Assembly: GCA_964421005.1 (NCBI GenBank)
Contig: CAYQUV010000005.1
Span: 1-32,306 of the forward strand
Origin: CAYQUV01 sp964421005
GTDB lineage: Bacteria; Patescibacteriota; Minisyncoccia; Minisyncoccales; CG1-02-41-26
Reading direction: 5' to 3'
Length of the DNA stretch: 32,306 nucleotides
A model generated the notes under the pieces. That model ran no database searches, was not told where the DNA came from, and saw only the letters and a list, made by a program, of their open reading frames with translations. Shown in pieces: positions 1-6,591 of this stretch. The translations under genes and the position numbers were made by a program. Position 1 is the stretch's first letter; every line of letters starts with the position of its first letter.

Positions 1-25
1 AAAGAGATGAAGAAATAAATTTCAA

Positions 26-99
26 GGGTCCGTAGTTCAATTTGGCAGAACGTCGGTCTCCAAAACCGAAAATTCCAGGTTCGATTCCTGGCGGACCCG
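26..99 (+). tRNA. tRNA-Trp (anticodon CCA)
   Basis: The acceptor stem GGGTCCG (26-32) pairs perfectly with CGGACCC (92-98), followed by discriminator G99. The anticodon stem TCGGT/ACCGA (53-57/65-69) closes the loop CTCCAAA, with anticodon CCA at 60-62. The T arm carries GGTTCGATTCC. CCA is not encoded at the 3' end. It should read UGG as tryptophan; TGA is a stop here, so no suppressor role is implied. Confidence 0.96.
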
Positions 100-120
100 C
101 TTCAAGACAATAGAAGGACA

Positions 121-423
121 ATGGCAAGGAAAAAATTAAATCCTATAAATGATTTAATTCTTTTCGTTCTTTACTCTTCTTCAAGCAAAGAATCTTCTTT
201 TGGGAAGTTGGCTAAGGAATGTTTTAATCAGTTTCCTCAGGTTTTTTCTCTTCGTAATTATCCCCAATTACTTGATACCAGAAAACTTGACAGGCCTTTG
301 AGAACGCTGCGAAAAAGAAAATTGATAGATGGCGATCCAAAAACTTTCTTTTCTTTGACTTCTCAGGGCAAAAAAGAAGCTCAAGAAATTGCCAAAATTC
401 TTCGCCAAAAGAGATTACTTTGA
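121..423 (+). CDS. small winged-helix-like hypothetical protein (100 aa)
   Basis: A basic protein of 100 residues with no family I can name. Residues about 42-95 read like a small winged helix-turn-helix: a helix with LRNYPQLLDTRKLDRPLRTLRKRKLI, a short turn (DGDPKTF), a beta hairpin (FFSLTSQGKK) and a final helix. The phrase LTSQGKKEA resembles the wing and last helix of PadR/MarR-type proteins (LT..G...). DNA binding is therefore possible but inferred only from pattern. It begins 21 bases after tRNA-Trp, so it may be read from the tRNA transcript; no Shine-Dalgarno site is obvious. No signal peptide or membrane segment is present. Confidence 0.75.
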   Translation: MARKKLNPINDLILFVLYSSSSKESSFGKLAKECFNQFPQVFSLRNYPQLLDTRKLDRPLRTLRKRKLIDGDPKTFFSLTSQGKKEAQEIAKILRQKRLL

Positions 424-467
424 AATTTATTTGAAATTTAAATAATTTTTATAAAATTTTTATTTTT

Positions 468-977
468 ATGAATGTTTTTGAAGTAATTAAAACAAGAAGA
501 AGTGTCAGAAGTTATAAAGACAGAGATATAGAAGAAGAAAAATTGAAAAAGATTCTGGAGGCGGCAAGATTGGCTCCTTCGGCTAAAAATCTTCAGCAAT
601 GGAAATTTGTGGTGGTAAGAGAAAGAGAGAAAAGAAAAAAATTGGCAGAAGCAGCAAATAGGCAGGATTTTATCGGAGAAGCTCCGGTTGTTATAGCTGC
701 TGTCAGTTTAAATCCGAATAACGTTATGGGTTGCGGTGTTCCTTCTTATCCTGTTGATTTAGCTATCGCCGTTGACCATATGACTCTCCAGGCAGTAGAG
801 GAAGGTCTTGGTACCTGTTGGATTGGGGCTTTTGACCAGGAAAAGGTAAAAGAAATTTTGAAAGTTCCAGAGGATTATAAAGTAGTTGTTCTTCTGCCCC
901 TAGGTTATCCTGCCGATACTCCGAAGCCAAAATTAAGAAAAAATCTTGAAGAAATAATTTCTTTTGAAGAATTTTAA
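468..977 (+). CDS. nitroreductase family protein
   Basis: A 169-residue protein of the FMN-dependent nitroreductase superfamily, which transfers hydride from NAD(P)H to nitro compounds, quinones or flavins. The family's N-terminal signature is clear: VIKTRRSVRSYKDRDI (residues 6-21), whose arginines contact the FMN phosphate, then ARLAPSAKNLQQWKFVVV (33-50). A C-terminal EEGLGTCWIGAFD block and LLPLGYPAD follow. The length is close to the short, single-domain members. The real substrate cannot be read from sequence; in a reduced genome it could serve redox balance. An AT-rich stretch with a TTGAAA and a TAAAAT lies just upstream, so the transcript may have almost no 5' leader, though the spacing (15) is not ideal. 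Confidence 0.9.
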   Translation: MNVFEVIKTRRSVRSYKDRDIEEEKLKKILEAARLAPSAKNLQQWKFVVVREREKRKKLAEAANRQDFIGEAPVVIAAVSLNPNNVMGCGVPSYPVDLAIAVDHMTLQAVEEGLGTCWIGAFDQEKVKEILKVPEDYKVVVLLPLGYPADTPKPKLRKNLEEIISFEEF

Positions 978-1043
978 TTTTCAGTAAAGAAATTAGATTC
1001 AGTTTTCATCGGGCACATTTAAAATAAAAAAGGAGGGATTATT

Positions 1044-1520
1044 ATGATAAGTTTAATAGATCAAAGTCTGGATAGAGAAGAAATCAAAAAGATTTTGCCT
1101 CACCGAGAAAGATGGTTGTTGTTAGACAAGGTTTTAAACTTAGATACAGAAACAGCAACAGCAACAGCCATAAAGACTTTTACCGAAGAGGAGTGTAGGG
1201 GGCATTTTCCTTCTCATCTGGTTGTGCCCGGCTATCTGGTAGCAGAAGCCCTTGCTCAGACCGGCGGCATAATTATAGGTCTTCAAATAGCCGAGAACAA
1301 CAATAATGACAAAACAGCCGAGAATAACAATAATAACAAGAAGGCTTTTTTAGCGGGTTCCAGGATAAGGTTTCGATTGCCTGTTTTCCCTTCACAAGAA
1401 GTAGTTCTGAAAGCAACCCTGACAAAGAAAAAAGGTGGCATATTCTTTTTCAACGGCAGAGCTTCTGTTGATGGTAAACTGGTAGTTGATGGAGATTTTA
1501 TTATTGCTCTAAAAAATTGA
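1044..1520 (+). CDS. FabZ-like hot-dog 3-hydroxyacyl dehydratase
   Basis: A 158-residue hot-dog fold protein related to (3R)-hydroxyacyl-ACP dehydratase FabZ. The motif ILPHRERWLLLDKV (17-30) matches the FabZ entrance strand, and HFPSHLVVPGYLVAEALAQTGG (54-75) contains the expected catalytic His54 and Glu68. RIRFRLPVFPSQEV matches the RFRRPVVPGD strand. A strong Shine-Dalgarno (AAGGAGGG, about 1030-1037) fixes the start. The loop between the central helix and the next strand carries an Asn-rich insert, AENNNNDKT followed by AENNNNNKK, made by a 27-base tandem duplication. No other fatty-acid genes are in view, so its substrate is open; it could serve lipid modification or a CoA thioester. Confidence 0.85.
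   Translation: MISLIDQSLDREEIKKILPHRERWLLLDKVLNLDTETATATAIKTFTEEECRGHFPSHLVVPGYLVAEALAQTGGIIIGLQIAENNNNDKTAENNNNNKKAFLAGSRIRFRLPVFPSQEVVLKATLTKKKGGIFFFNGRASVDGKLVVDGDFIIALKN
1289..1342 (+). repeat. in-frame 27-bp tandem duplication inside the FabZ-like gene
   Basis: Two adjacent 27-base units (1289-1315 and 1316-1342) begin AGCCGAGAA and differ at only a few positions. They encode two 9-residue units, AENNNNDKT and AENNNNNKK. Because the period is a multiple of three, the reading frame is kept. It lies in a surface loop of the predicted hot-dog fold, where length changes are tolerable. Confidence 0.85.
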
Positions 1521-1557
1521 TTATGAAAGATTGATTATATCAAGGAGGTCTGAAGAA

Positions 1558-1704
1558 ATGAAAAACGACATTATAGGACCTATATTGTTTTTGATGGTTA
1601 TAATAATTGGCCCTGTCTTTGAGGCTTTGAAAATATTAATTCTTTTGCCTTTTATAATTTTATGGGCAATCGCCTGGAGTGTAACCTCCACAAAAAGTGT
1701 ATAG
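1558..1704 (+). CDS. 48-residue hydrophobic membrane peptide
   Basis: A short reading frame starting MKNDIIGPILFLMVIIIGPV and ending VTSTKSV, preceded by a very good Shine-Dalgarno site (AAGGAGGT, 1542-1549) at normal spacing and followed within 10 bases by an intrinsic terminator. Two hydrophobic stretches (about residues 5-20 and 23-41) are separated by a single Glu-Ala-Leu-Lys turn, so it is probably a two-helix membrane peptide. It lies 37 bases after the FabZ-like gene and should share its transcript. No family recognised. The combination of ribosome site and terminator makes it a likely real gene despite its size. Confidence 0.72.
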   Translation: MKNDIIGPILFLMVIIIGPVFEALKILILLPFIILWAIAWSVTSTKSV

Positions 1705-1713
1705 AAGCATATA

Positions 1714-1749
1714 AACGGGATAGTAATAATTTGCCATCCCGTTTTTTTT
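1714..1749 (+). terminator. intrinsic terminator after the FabZ-like/48-aa peptide unit
   Basis: AACGGGAT (1714-1721) pairs with ATCCCGTT (1736-1743) in an 8-bp stem, followed by an uninterrupted run of T to 1749. Its 3' arm overlaps the -35 element of the ychF promoter. Confidence 0.85.
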
Positions 1750-1759
1750 CTGGTATAAT
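1731..1759 (+). promoter_or_regulatory. promoter of ychF giving a leaderless mRNA
   Basis: TTGCCA (1731-1736, five of six to consensus), a 17-base spacer, then TATAAT (1754-1759, perfect) preceded by the extended element TGG. Transcription should start near 1766, only about 3 bases before the ATG at 1769, leaving no room for a ribosome-binding site. Confidence 0.75.
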
Positions 1760-1768
1760 TTTTTATAT

Positions 1769-2830
1769 ATGTCTCTTTCTGTCGGAATTTTGGGTTTGCC
1801 GAATGTCGGTAAATCAACATTATTTAAAGCTTTAACTAAAAAAGAAGTCGACATCTCAAATTATCCTTTCTGTACCATTGAGCCAAATGTGGGAGTGGTT
1901 GAGGTAGAAGACGAAAGATTGAAGAAACTCTCTCTGATTTCAAAACCAAAAAAAGTTATTCCTTCGGTTATTAAGTTCGTTGATATAGCGGGTTTGGTAA
2001 AAGGAGCTCATCAGGGAGAAGGTTTGGGTAATCAATTTTTGGCTCATTTAAGAGAGGTTGACGCAATCCTGGAGGTTGTCAGATGTTTTAAAGCGGAAAA
2101 CATTTCTCATATTAATGGAGAAGTTATGCCCCAAAGAGATATAGCAACTATAAAAAGCGAATTGATTTTGAAGGATTTAGAAACAATCGGGAAAAGATTG
2201 GAGAAAATTGAGAAAGATGTAAAAGCAAGAAAAAAAGAAGCAGAAGAAGAACATGAGAAATTAATCTTTCTTAAAGAAAAATTAGAAGAAAGTCTAGAAA
2301 AGAGAAGAATAAGTTTTCCCGAAGCCGATTCCGAAATTTCGGAGAATCTCTTTTTATTAACTTCAAAACCAAAGATTTATCTTTTAAATTGCTCAAAAGA
2401 AGAACTTTCTCCGGAATTGAGGGAAAAATTAGAAAAAGAGAATATTGAATTTTTTCAAATGGATGTAAAAGAAGAGTTGGATAAATCAGAATTAAATGAT
2501 GAAGAAAGGAAAGAACTTGGATTATCTGCTCCTTGTCTACCCGAATTAATTAAAAAATGCTATCAGATTTTGGACTTAATTACTTTTTTTACTATTACAG
2601 GAGTTGAAGAAACTCGAGCCTGGCCGATTAAGAGAGGAAGCACGATTTTAGAGGCGGCTGGAAAGGTTCATTCCGATTTTAAAGAAAACTTTATCAAAGC
2701 AGAGGTCTTAGATTATAAGACCGTAATTGAAGCGGGAAGCTGGAAGCAGGCTCGTGAGAGCGGAGTATTGAAAACTGTAGGAAAAGATTATATTTTAAAA
2801 GATGGTGATGTAATCGAAATAAAAATATGA
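1769..2830 (+). CDS. ychF: ribosome-binding ATPase/GTPase YchF (OLA1 family)
   Basis: A 353-residue Obg-superfamily P-loop nucleotidase, full length for YchF. The P loop is GLPNVGKST (9-17); switch/G3 is DIAGLVKGAHQGEGLGNQFL, the hallmark of this family; the G4-equivalent is LLNCSKEE, lacking the NKxD of true GTPases, which is why YchF prefers ATP. A long coiled-coil insert (about 125-175) and the C-terminal TGS domain (FFTITGVEETRAWPIKRG ... KDYILKDGDVIEIKI) are complete. In other bacteria YchF associates with ribosomes and with stress responses. The start ATG lies about 3 bases after the expected transcription start, so translation is probably leaderless. The stop codon overlaps the start of the next mini-gene (ATGA). 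Confidence 0.97.
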   Translation: MSLSVGILGLPNVGKSTLFKALTKKEVDISNYPFCTIEPNVGVVEVEDERLKKLSLISKPKKVIPSVIKFVDIAGLVKGAHQGEGLGNQFLAHLREVDAILEVVRCFKAENISHINGEVMPQRDIATIKSELILKDLETIGKRLEKIEKDVKARKKEAEEEHEKLIFLKEKLEESLEKRRISFPEADSEISENLFLLTSKPKIYLLNCSKEELSPELREKLEKENIEFFQMDVKEELDKSELNDEERKELGLSAPCLPELIKKCYQILDLITFFTITGVEETRAWPIKRGSTILEAAGKVHSDFKENFIKAEVLDYKTVIEAGSWKQARESGVLKTVGKDYILKDGDVIEIKI

Positions 2831-3003
2831 TTTCCTTATTTTTCAATCTTATTGCGAAAAGAAGAGAAAAAGACAGGAGCCAAAGAGGAGCGATAATGGT
2901 TGTTATCGACATTATTGTTATAGTTGTCGTCATTTTTTTAGCCATCTGGTTTATAATTAAAGGTTATCCTCATACATTGGGAAGTTTAATTCATAATTTT
3001 TAA
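2827..3003 (+). CDS. small single-span membrane protein coupled to ychF (58 aa)
   Basis: A 58-residue frame whose ATG overlaps the ychF stop as ATGA, a classical coupling arrangement. The first 22 residues are basic (KRREKDRSQRG) and residues about 25-45 form one transmembrane helix (VVIDIIVIVVVIFLAIWFII), followed by a short tail. A second possible start, ATG at 2896, is preceded by a good Shine-Dalgarno (GAGGAG, 2885-2890) and would give a 35-residue peptide consisting mostly of the membrane helix. Both fit; the overlap favours 2827, the ribosome site favours 2896. No family recognised. Confidence 0.55.
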   Translation: MISLFFNLIAKRREKDRSQRGAIMVVIDIIVIVVVIFLAIWFIIKGYPHTLGSLIHNF

Positions 3004-3020
3004 AGGATAAAACATAAAAT

Positions 3021-3344
3021 ATGTATTTTTCAATTTTAATAGCCGGTTTTTTGGGGGGAGTAGTCAGGGGGTTGATTGGTTTTATTAAACATCAGTTTTC
3101 CTACAAAAATGTGCCTTTTCAGCTAAGTTATTTTTTAACAATGAGTTTTCTTTCTGGAATAATCGGCCTGACAACGGTTGCTGCCCTCAAGGAAGTCGGT
3201 TTTACTTATCAAGGGTTTTTTACTCCGGCTTTGAGTTTTATTATAGGTTATGCAGGAGGTGATTTTATTGAAAACATTTACAAAATAATTATTAAAAGAT
3301 CTTCTCTTTATTCTTCTTCGGACGAGAACAATAAAGATAAATAA
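3021..3344 (+). CDS. small multi-span membrane protein (107 aa)
   Basis: No family recognised. Three hydrophobic segments are visible: residues 3-22 (FSILIAGFLGGVVRGLIGFI), 36-56 (LSYFLTMSFLSGIIGLTTVAAL) and 66-80 (FFTPALSFIIGYAGGDF), with a polar, lysine- and serine-rich C-terminal tail. The glycine-rich first segment (GFLGGVVRGLIG) and GYAGGDFIEN resemble small phage or plasmid-type membrane proteins, but this is weak. It follows ychF and its coupled mini-gene by 17 bases and precedes the isoaspartyl methyltransferase by 7, so it is in the same operon. Confidence 0.75.
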   Translation: MYFSILIAGFLGGVVRGLIGFIKHQFSYKNVPFQLSYFLTMSFLSGIIGLTTVAALKEVGFTYQGFFTPALSFIIGYAGGDFIENIYKIIIKRSSLYSSSDENNKDK

Positions 3345-3351
3345 ACCGGCA

Positions 3352-3981
3352 TTGAATAAAAGACAAATGAATTTAGTTGACAATTTAATTAAAGAAGGGT
3401 GGCTGAAGACCCCCGGAATCATTGATGCCTTCCGGAAGATAAAAAGAGAAGATTTTCTGCCGGAAGATAAAAAAGAATTAGCCGAACTAAATGAGGCTTT
3501 ACCGATAGGTTATCAACAGACGATTTCCCAACCTCTTGTTGTTGCTTTTATGCTGGAGCTTTTAGCACCGAAAAGAGGCGAAAAAATTCTGGACATCGGT
3601 TCGGGTTCCGGCTGGACAACTGCTCTTTTAAGCTATATTGTGGGCAAAGAAGGCAAGGTAATTGGTATGGAAGTTATTCCAGAGTTGAAAGATTTCGGAG
3701 AGAAAAATGTGGCTAAATATAATTTTATAAAAAAAGAGATTGCTCAATTTGTTTTAGCCTCGGGGGCAGAAGGCTATCGGAAAGAAGCGCCTTTTGATAA
3801 AATTCTGTGTTCGGCAACCGCTGAAAAGTTGCCCGAAACATGGAAAGAACAGTTAAAAATTGGCGGGAAAATTGTGACGCCTATAAATTCCTCAATCTGG
3901 GTTTTTGAGAAAAAACTCGATAGCAGTTTCAAATCAAAAGAATATCCAGGATTCGTTTTTGTCCCTTTGGTCAACAAATAA
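3352..3981 (+). CDS. protein-L-isoaspartate O-methyltransferase-like protein
   Basis: A SAM-dependent methyltransferase of the PCMT family, which methylates isoaspartyl residues in damaged proteins. Family marks: FRKIKREDFLPED near the N-terminus, GYQQTISQPLVVAFMLELL (the PCMT-specific TISQP block) and motif I LDIGSGSGWTTALL for SAM binding, then PFDKILCSATAEKLPETWKEQLKIGGKIVTPI. The 209 residues match family length. The reading frame opens with TTG at 3352; an ATG five codons later (3367) is an equally plausible start and neither has a clear ribosome site. The C-terminal region is shorter and more divergent than in E. coli Pcm, so a different protein substrate is possible. Confidence 0.88.
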   Translation: MNKRQMNLVDNLIKEGWLKTPGIIDAFRKIKREDFLPEDKKELAELNEALPIGYQQTISQPLVVAFMLELLAPKRGEKILDIGSGSGWTTALLSYIVGKEGKVIGMEVIPELKDFGEKNVAKYNFIKKEIAQFVLASGAEGYRKEAPFDKILCSATAEKLPETWKEQLKIGGKIVTPINSSIWVFEKKLDSSFKSKEYPGFVFVPLVNK

Positions 3982-4018
3982 ACTCCGTTTAGAATGAGCC
4001 CTTTTTCGCTGTCTTTAA

Positions 4019-5164
4019 ATGAATAAATTCTGTTTAATAAACAAACCTCTGTTCAATACACAACGTCAGAATAATCAATTTGAAAATATGGAAAATCTCT
4101 TTGAAAAAACAAAAAAAACCGAAAAATCTAAAGCATACTCATTTATTACAGGAATATTTTTGATTTTTGTTTTATTCGGTTTCTGGCTCTGGTATCAAAT
4201 TTATACTCCCTATCATCCGGAGGACGAGACAAAGATTATATTCGATATTAAAAAAGAAGAAAGCTTAGCCAATATTTCCTCTAATTTAAAAAAATCAGAT
4301 TTGATTAAATCAGAAATTTTGTTCAGTTTCGCCGCTCTAACAAAAGGAGTTCAGGGAAAACTTCAAGCAGGCACCTATTCTTTATCTCCTTCAATGAGTA
4401 TCTCGGAAATCTTAAATAAACTAAGTTCCGGAGATATTGCCAAAGAAAGAATTACTGTTATTGAAGGATGGAATTTAAGAAAAATTGGCAATTATTTTCA
4501 GGAACTAGGAATTTGTAGTTCTGATGAATTTATTAATATGACAGAATCCGGGAGAGAAAATCCAAGAGGAGAGAATTCTCAATTTTTTCAGTTTTTAGAA
4601 GAATTTGATTTTTTGAAGGATGATCCTGAAATAACCAGTTTAGAAGGTTATCTCTTTCCTGATACTTACGAAATCAAAAAGGGAGAAGATCCTGAGAATA
4701 TTGTAAGAAAGATGCTCATGAATTTCGACGTTAAAGTGAATAAGAGATTTCGGGAAGAAATTGAAAATCAGAAAAAAACCCTGTCGCAAGTTGTGATTAT
4801 GGCTTCTATACTGGAAAAAGAAGTTCAAGATTACAACGACAAAAAAATAGCAGCAGGAATTCTTTGGAAAAGAATAAAAAATCGGTGGCGCCTTCAAGTT
4901 GATGCCACTCTAACTTATTTAACAGGAAAAGGAACCTTCGATTTATCCCGAGAAGATTTGGAAATCGACTCTCCCTACAATACTTACAAATACTACGGGT
5001 TGCCACCGGGACCGATTTGCAATCCGGGATTAGAAAGTATAAAAGCTGCTATTAATTATACGGAAACCGATTTCTGGTATTATTTAACAACGAAAGATGG
5101 AAAAACTGAATTTAGCAAAACTTTAGAAGAACATAATTTGAAAAGATTTAAGTATCTTCGGTGA
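4019..5164 (+). CDS. mltG: endolytic murein transglycosylase MltG
   Basis: A YceG/MltG family enzyme that cuts nascent glycan strands at the cytoplasmic membrane and limits peptidoglycan length. It has an N-terminal cytosolic segment, one membrane helix (about residues 40-62, SFITGIFLIFVLFGFWLWYQI), a LysM-like region and a catalytic domain. The catalytic motif ASILEKE (262-268, Glu266 by position) is intact, followed by LQVDATLTYLTGKG and the substrate-cleft block SPYNTYKYYGLPPGPICNPG. Length (381) is normal. ATG at 4019 gives a 39-residue cytosolic tail; ATG at 4088 would shorten it to 16. It fits with ftsI and the other wall genes in the window. Confidence 0.95.
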   Translation: MNKFCLINKPLFNTQRQNNQFENMENLFEKTKKTEKSKAYSFITGIFLIFVLFGFWLWYQIYTPYHPEDETKIIFDIKKEESLANISSNLKKSDLIKSEILFSFAALTKGVQGKLQAGTYSLSPSMSISEILNKLSSGDIAKERITVIEGWNLRKIGNYFQELGICSSDEFINMTESGRENPRGENSQFFQFLEEFDFLKDDPEITSLEGYLFPDTYEIKKGEDPENIVRKMLMNFDVKVNKRFREEIENQKKTLSQVVIMASILEKEVQDYNDKKIAAGILWKRIKNRWRLQVDATLTYLTGKGTFDLSREDLEIDSPYNTYKYYGLPPGPICNPGLESIKAAINYTETDFWYYLTTKDGKTEFSKTLEEHNLKRFKYLR

Positions 5165-5167
5165 AGC

Positions 5168-5189
5168 ACCACCGAATGAATTCGGCGGT
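5168..5189 (+). repeat. imperfect inverted repeat between mltG and the DJ-1 gene
   Basis: ACCACCGAAT (5168-5177) faces ATTCGGCGGT (5180-5189) with one mismatch and a two-base centre. It starts 4 bases after the mltG stop and lies upstream of the ATG chosen for the next gene. No T run follows directly, so it is not a standard terminator; it may protect the mRNA 3' end or bind a dimeric protein. Confidence 0.55.
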
Positions 5190-5229
5190 CTTCTTGCCCG
5201 GTTTCTATAAATTTTTTTATAAATTTTTT

Positions 5230-5775
5230 ATGGTTAGAAAATTGTTAACCGATAAAAAAATAGCTATGATTATAGCTCAACAGGATTTTCGGGATGAGGA
5301 GTATTTTATTCCAAAAAGTATTTTTTCAACCGAAGGAGCTCAAATTAAAACAATTAGTACTAAGAAAGGAGAGGCGCTTGGTACTTACGGAGGAATAATT
5401 AACGTCGATTCCTCTTTAGATGATTTAAAAGTTTCTGACTTCGATGCCATAGTTTTTGTTGGGGGAAGCGGGGCAGCAAAATATATTGAAGACGAGAAAT
5501 GTCACCAAATCGCTCAGGAGGCAATTTCCGGAAATAAAGTTTTGGGGGCTATTTGTATAGCCCCAACTATTTTAGCCCGAAGCGGAGTTCTTCGAGGTAA
5601 AAGAGCCACTGTTTGGTCAAGTTCTCTTGATAAATCGGCAGTAAAAATCTTAAAAGAAGAAGGGGCAAATTATGAAAAATCTCCTGTAGTTCGCGACGGT
5701 AATATTATTACGGCGGCAGGCCCCCAGGCAGCCAGAAAGTTTGCTGAAACAATTGTTAGAGTGTTAAAAGAATAA
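5230..5775 (+). CDS. DJ-1/PfpI family protein (class I glutamine amidotransferase-like)
   Basis: An intracellular protease/glyoxalase-like protein of the DJ-1/PfpI superfamily. KKIAMIIAQQDFRDEEYF opens the Rossmann-like fold; Glu in FRDEEYF is the expected partner of the nucleophile; GGIINVDSSLDDLKVSDFDAIVFVGGSGAAKY is the typical middle; GAICIAPTILARSGVLRGKRATVW carries the nucleophile Cys109 in the elbow. Members act as deglycases, proteases or chaperones; which applies here is not visible. An upstream GTG (5161) overlaps the mltG stop, but it would add 23 residues with no counterpart in the family; ATG at 5230 gives 181 residues, the usual length. Confidence 0.9.
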   Translation: MVRKLLTDKKIAMIIAQQDFRDEEYFIPKSIFSTEGAQIKTISTKKGEALGTYGGIINVDSSLDDLKVSDFDAIVFVGGSGAAKYIEDEKCHQIAQEAISGNKVLGAICIAPTILARSGVLRGKRATVWSSSLDKSAVKILKEEGANYEKSPVVRDGNIITAAGPQAARKFAETIVRVLKE

Positions 5776-5835
5776 TTAAAAGAAGTAGGAATTTGACCAT
5801 TTTTGGCGCAAAGTTTCGCTTTAAAGGGTGAGGGG

Positions 5836-5863
5836 TTGACAAAATTTTCAATTAGATTAAACT
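5836..5863 (+). promoter_or_regulatory. promoter of the rplJ-rplL operon
   Basis: TTGACA (5836-5841, perfect) with a 16-base spacer to TAAACT (5858-5863, four of six). A start near 5870 would place the L10 leader hairpins immediately at the 5' end of the transcript, which supports the choice. Confidence 0.6.
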
Positions 5864-5880
5864 TAAATAATAAATAATAT

Positions 5881-6016
5881 CCCGCAGACAGCAGGCATTA
5901 AATAAGTCCTGCCAAGGGAAAAGATAAATTAATAAATTCTCTCATAGAAAGAGAAACAGGAGAACAAAAATATTTTATCGAAAGATTTTTGTCTGTGGGA
6001 AACCGCAGTTTTTTAT
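5881..6016 (+). promoter_or_regulatory. L10-type ribosomal-protein leader with attenuator
   Basis: A structured 5' leader before rplJ. CCCGCAGAC (5881-5889) can pair with GTCTGTGGG (5991-5999), enclosing a local hairpin GCAGG/CCTGC (5891-5895/5908-5912) and a hairpin ACAAAAAT/ATTTTTGT (5964-5971/5985-5992, sharing GT with the long helix). Alternatively CTGTGG (5993-5998) pairs with CCGCAG (6003-6008) around a GAAA loop followed by six T, a standard terminator. The two states share bases 5993-5999, so they exclude each other. This matches the known L10 leader design, in which the L10-L12 complex binds its own mRNA leader and sets termination. Confidence 0.8.
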
Positions 6017-6060
6017 TTTTTATAGTTTATTCTAAACAGCGAATTATATAGCAATAAATT

Positions 6061-6585
6061 ATGGCAAAAACTAAAACTCAAAAACAAAAGATAATTGAAG
6101 ACTTGGAAAAGAAAATTCCTTACCATAAATCAATAATTCTTGTTGATTTCAGCGGTTTGGATTCCAAATCCCTTTTTGATTTGAGAGAAAGGCTGGCAGA
6201 ATCAAATTGCCTTTTGGAAGTTGCAAAAAAGACATTATTGAAAAAAACTTTTGAAAAACTTGGCAAAAAAAATCTTTCCGAAAAAATTGAAGAAATCAAG
6301 ACACAATTAGCTTTAGTTTTCAACCCTGAAGATGAAATAATCGCCTCTAAGATTTGTTATCAATTTTCTAAAGAAAATGAAAATTTAAAAATTATCGGAG
6401 GAATAATTGATGATAATTTCTTAGAAAAAGAAAAAATAATAGAACTGGCTCAATTGCCTTCAAAACAAGAACTTTTGGCAGGAGTTATTGGAGGTTTAGA
6501 AAGAACTATTTCAAGATTAATCAATGCTTTAGAATTCAATATTAAAGGTCTGGTTTACACTCTCGGTGTAATAAAATCTAAATAA
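6061..6585 (+). CDS. rplJ: 50S ribosomal protein L10
   Basis: L10 anchors the L7/L12 stalk on 23S rRNA. The N-terminal rRNA-binding domain is recognisable: KIIEDLEKKIPYHKSIILVDFSGLDSKSLFDLRERLAESNCLLEVAKKTLLKKTFEKLG, matching the usual YRGLTV..L..LR..L...G....V.KN.L pattern. The C-terminal helix (ISRLINALEFNIKGLVYTLGVIK) is the L12-dimer binding helix. Length 174 is typical. It is followed 6 bases later by rplL and preceded by an attenuator leader of the L10 class, which implies feedback control by its own product. No Shine-Dalgarno is evident before the ATG. Confidence 0.97.
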   Translation: MAKTKTQKQKIIEDLEKKIPYHKSIILVDFSGLDSKSLFDLRERLAESNCLLEVAKKTLLKKTFEKLGKKNLSEKIEEIKTQLALVFNPEDEIIASKICYQFSKENENLKIIGGIIDDNFLEKEKIIELAQLPSKQELLAGVIGGLERTISRLINALEFNIKGLVYTLGVIKSK

Positions 6586-6591
6586 AAAATT

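Noticed and set aside
5161..5229. GTG start overlapping the mltG stop, giving a longer DJ-1 protein
   Set aside because: The added 23 residues have no counterpart in the family, lie across an inverted repeat and lack a ribosome site; ATG 5230 gives the usual length.
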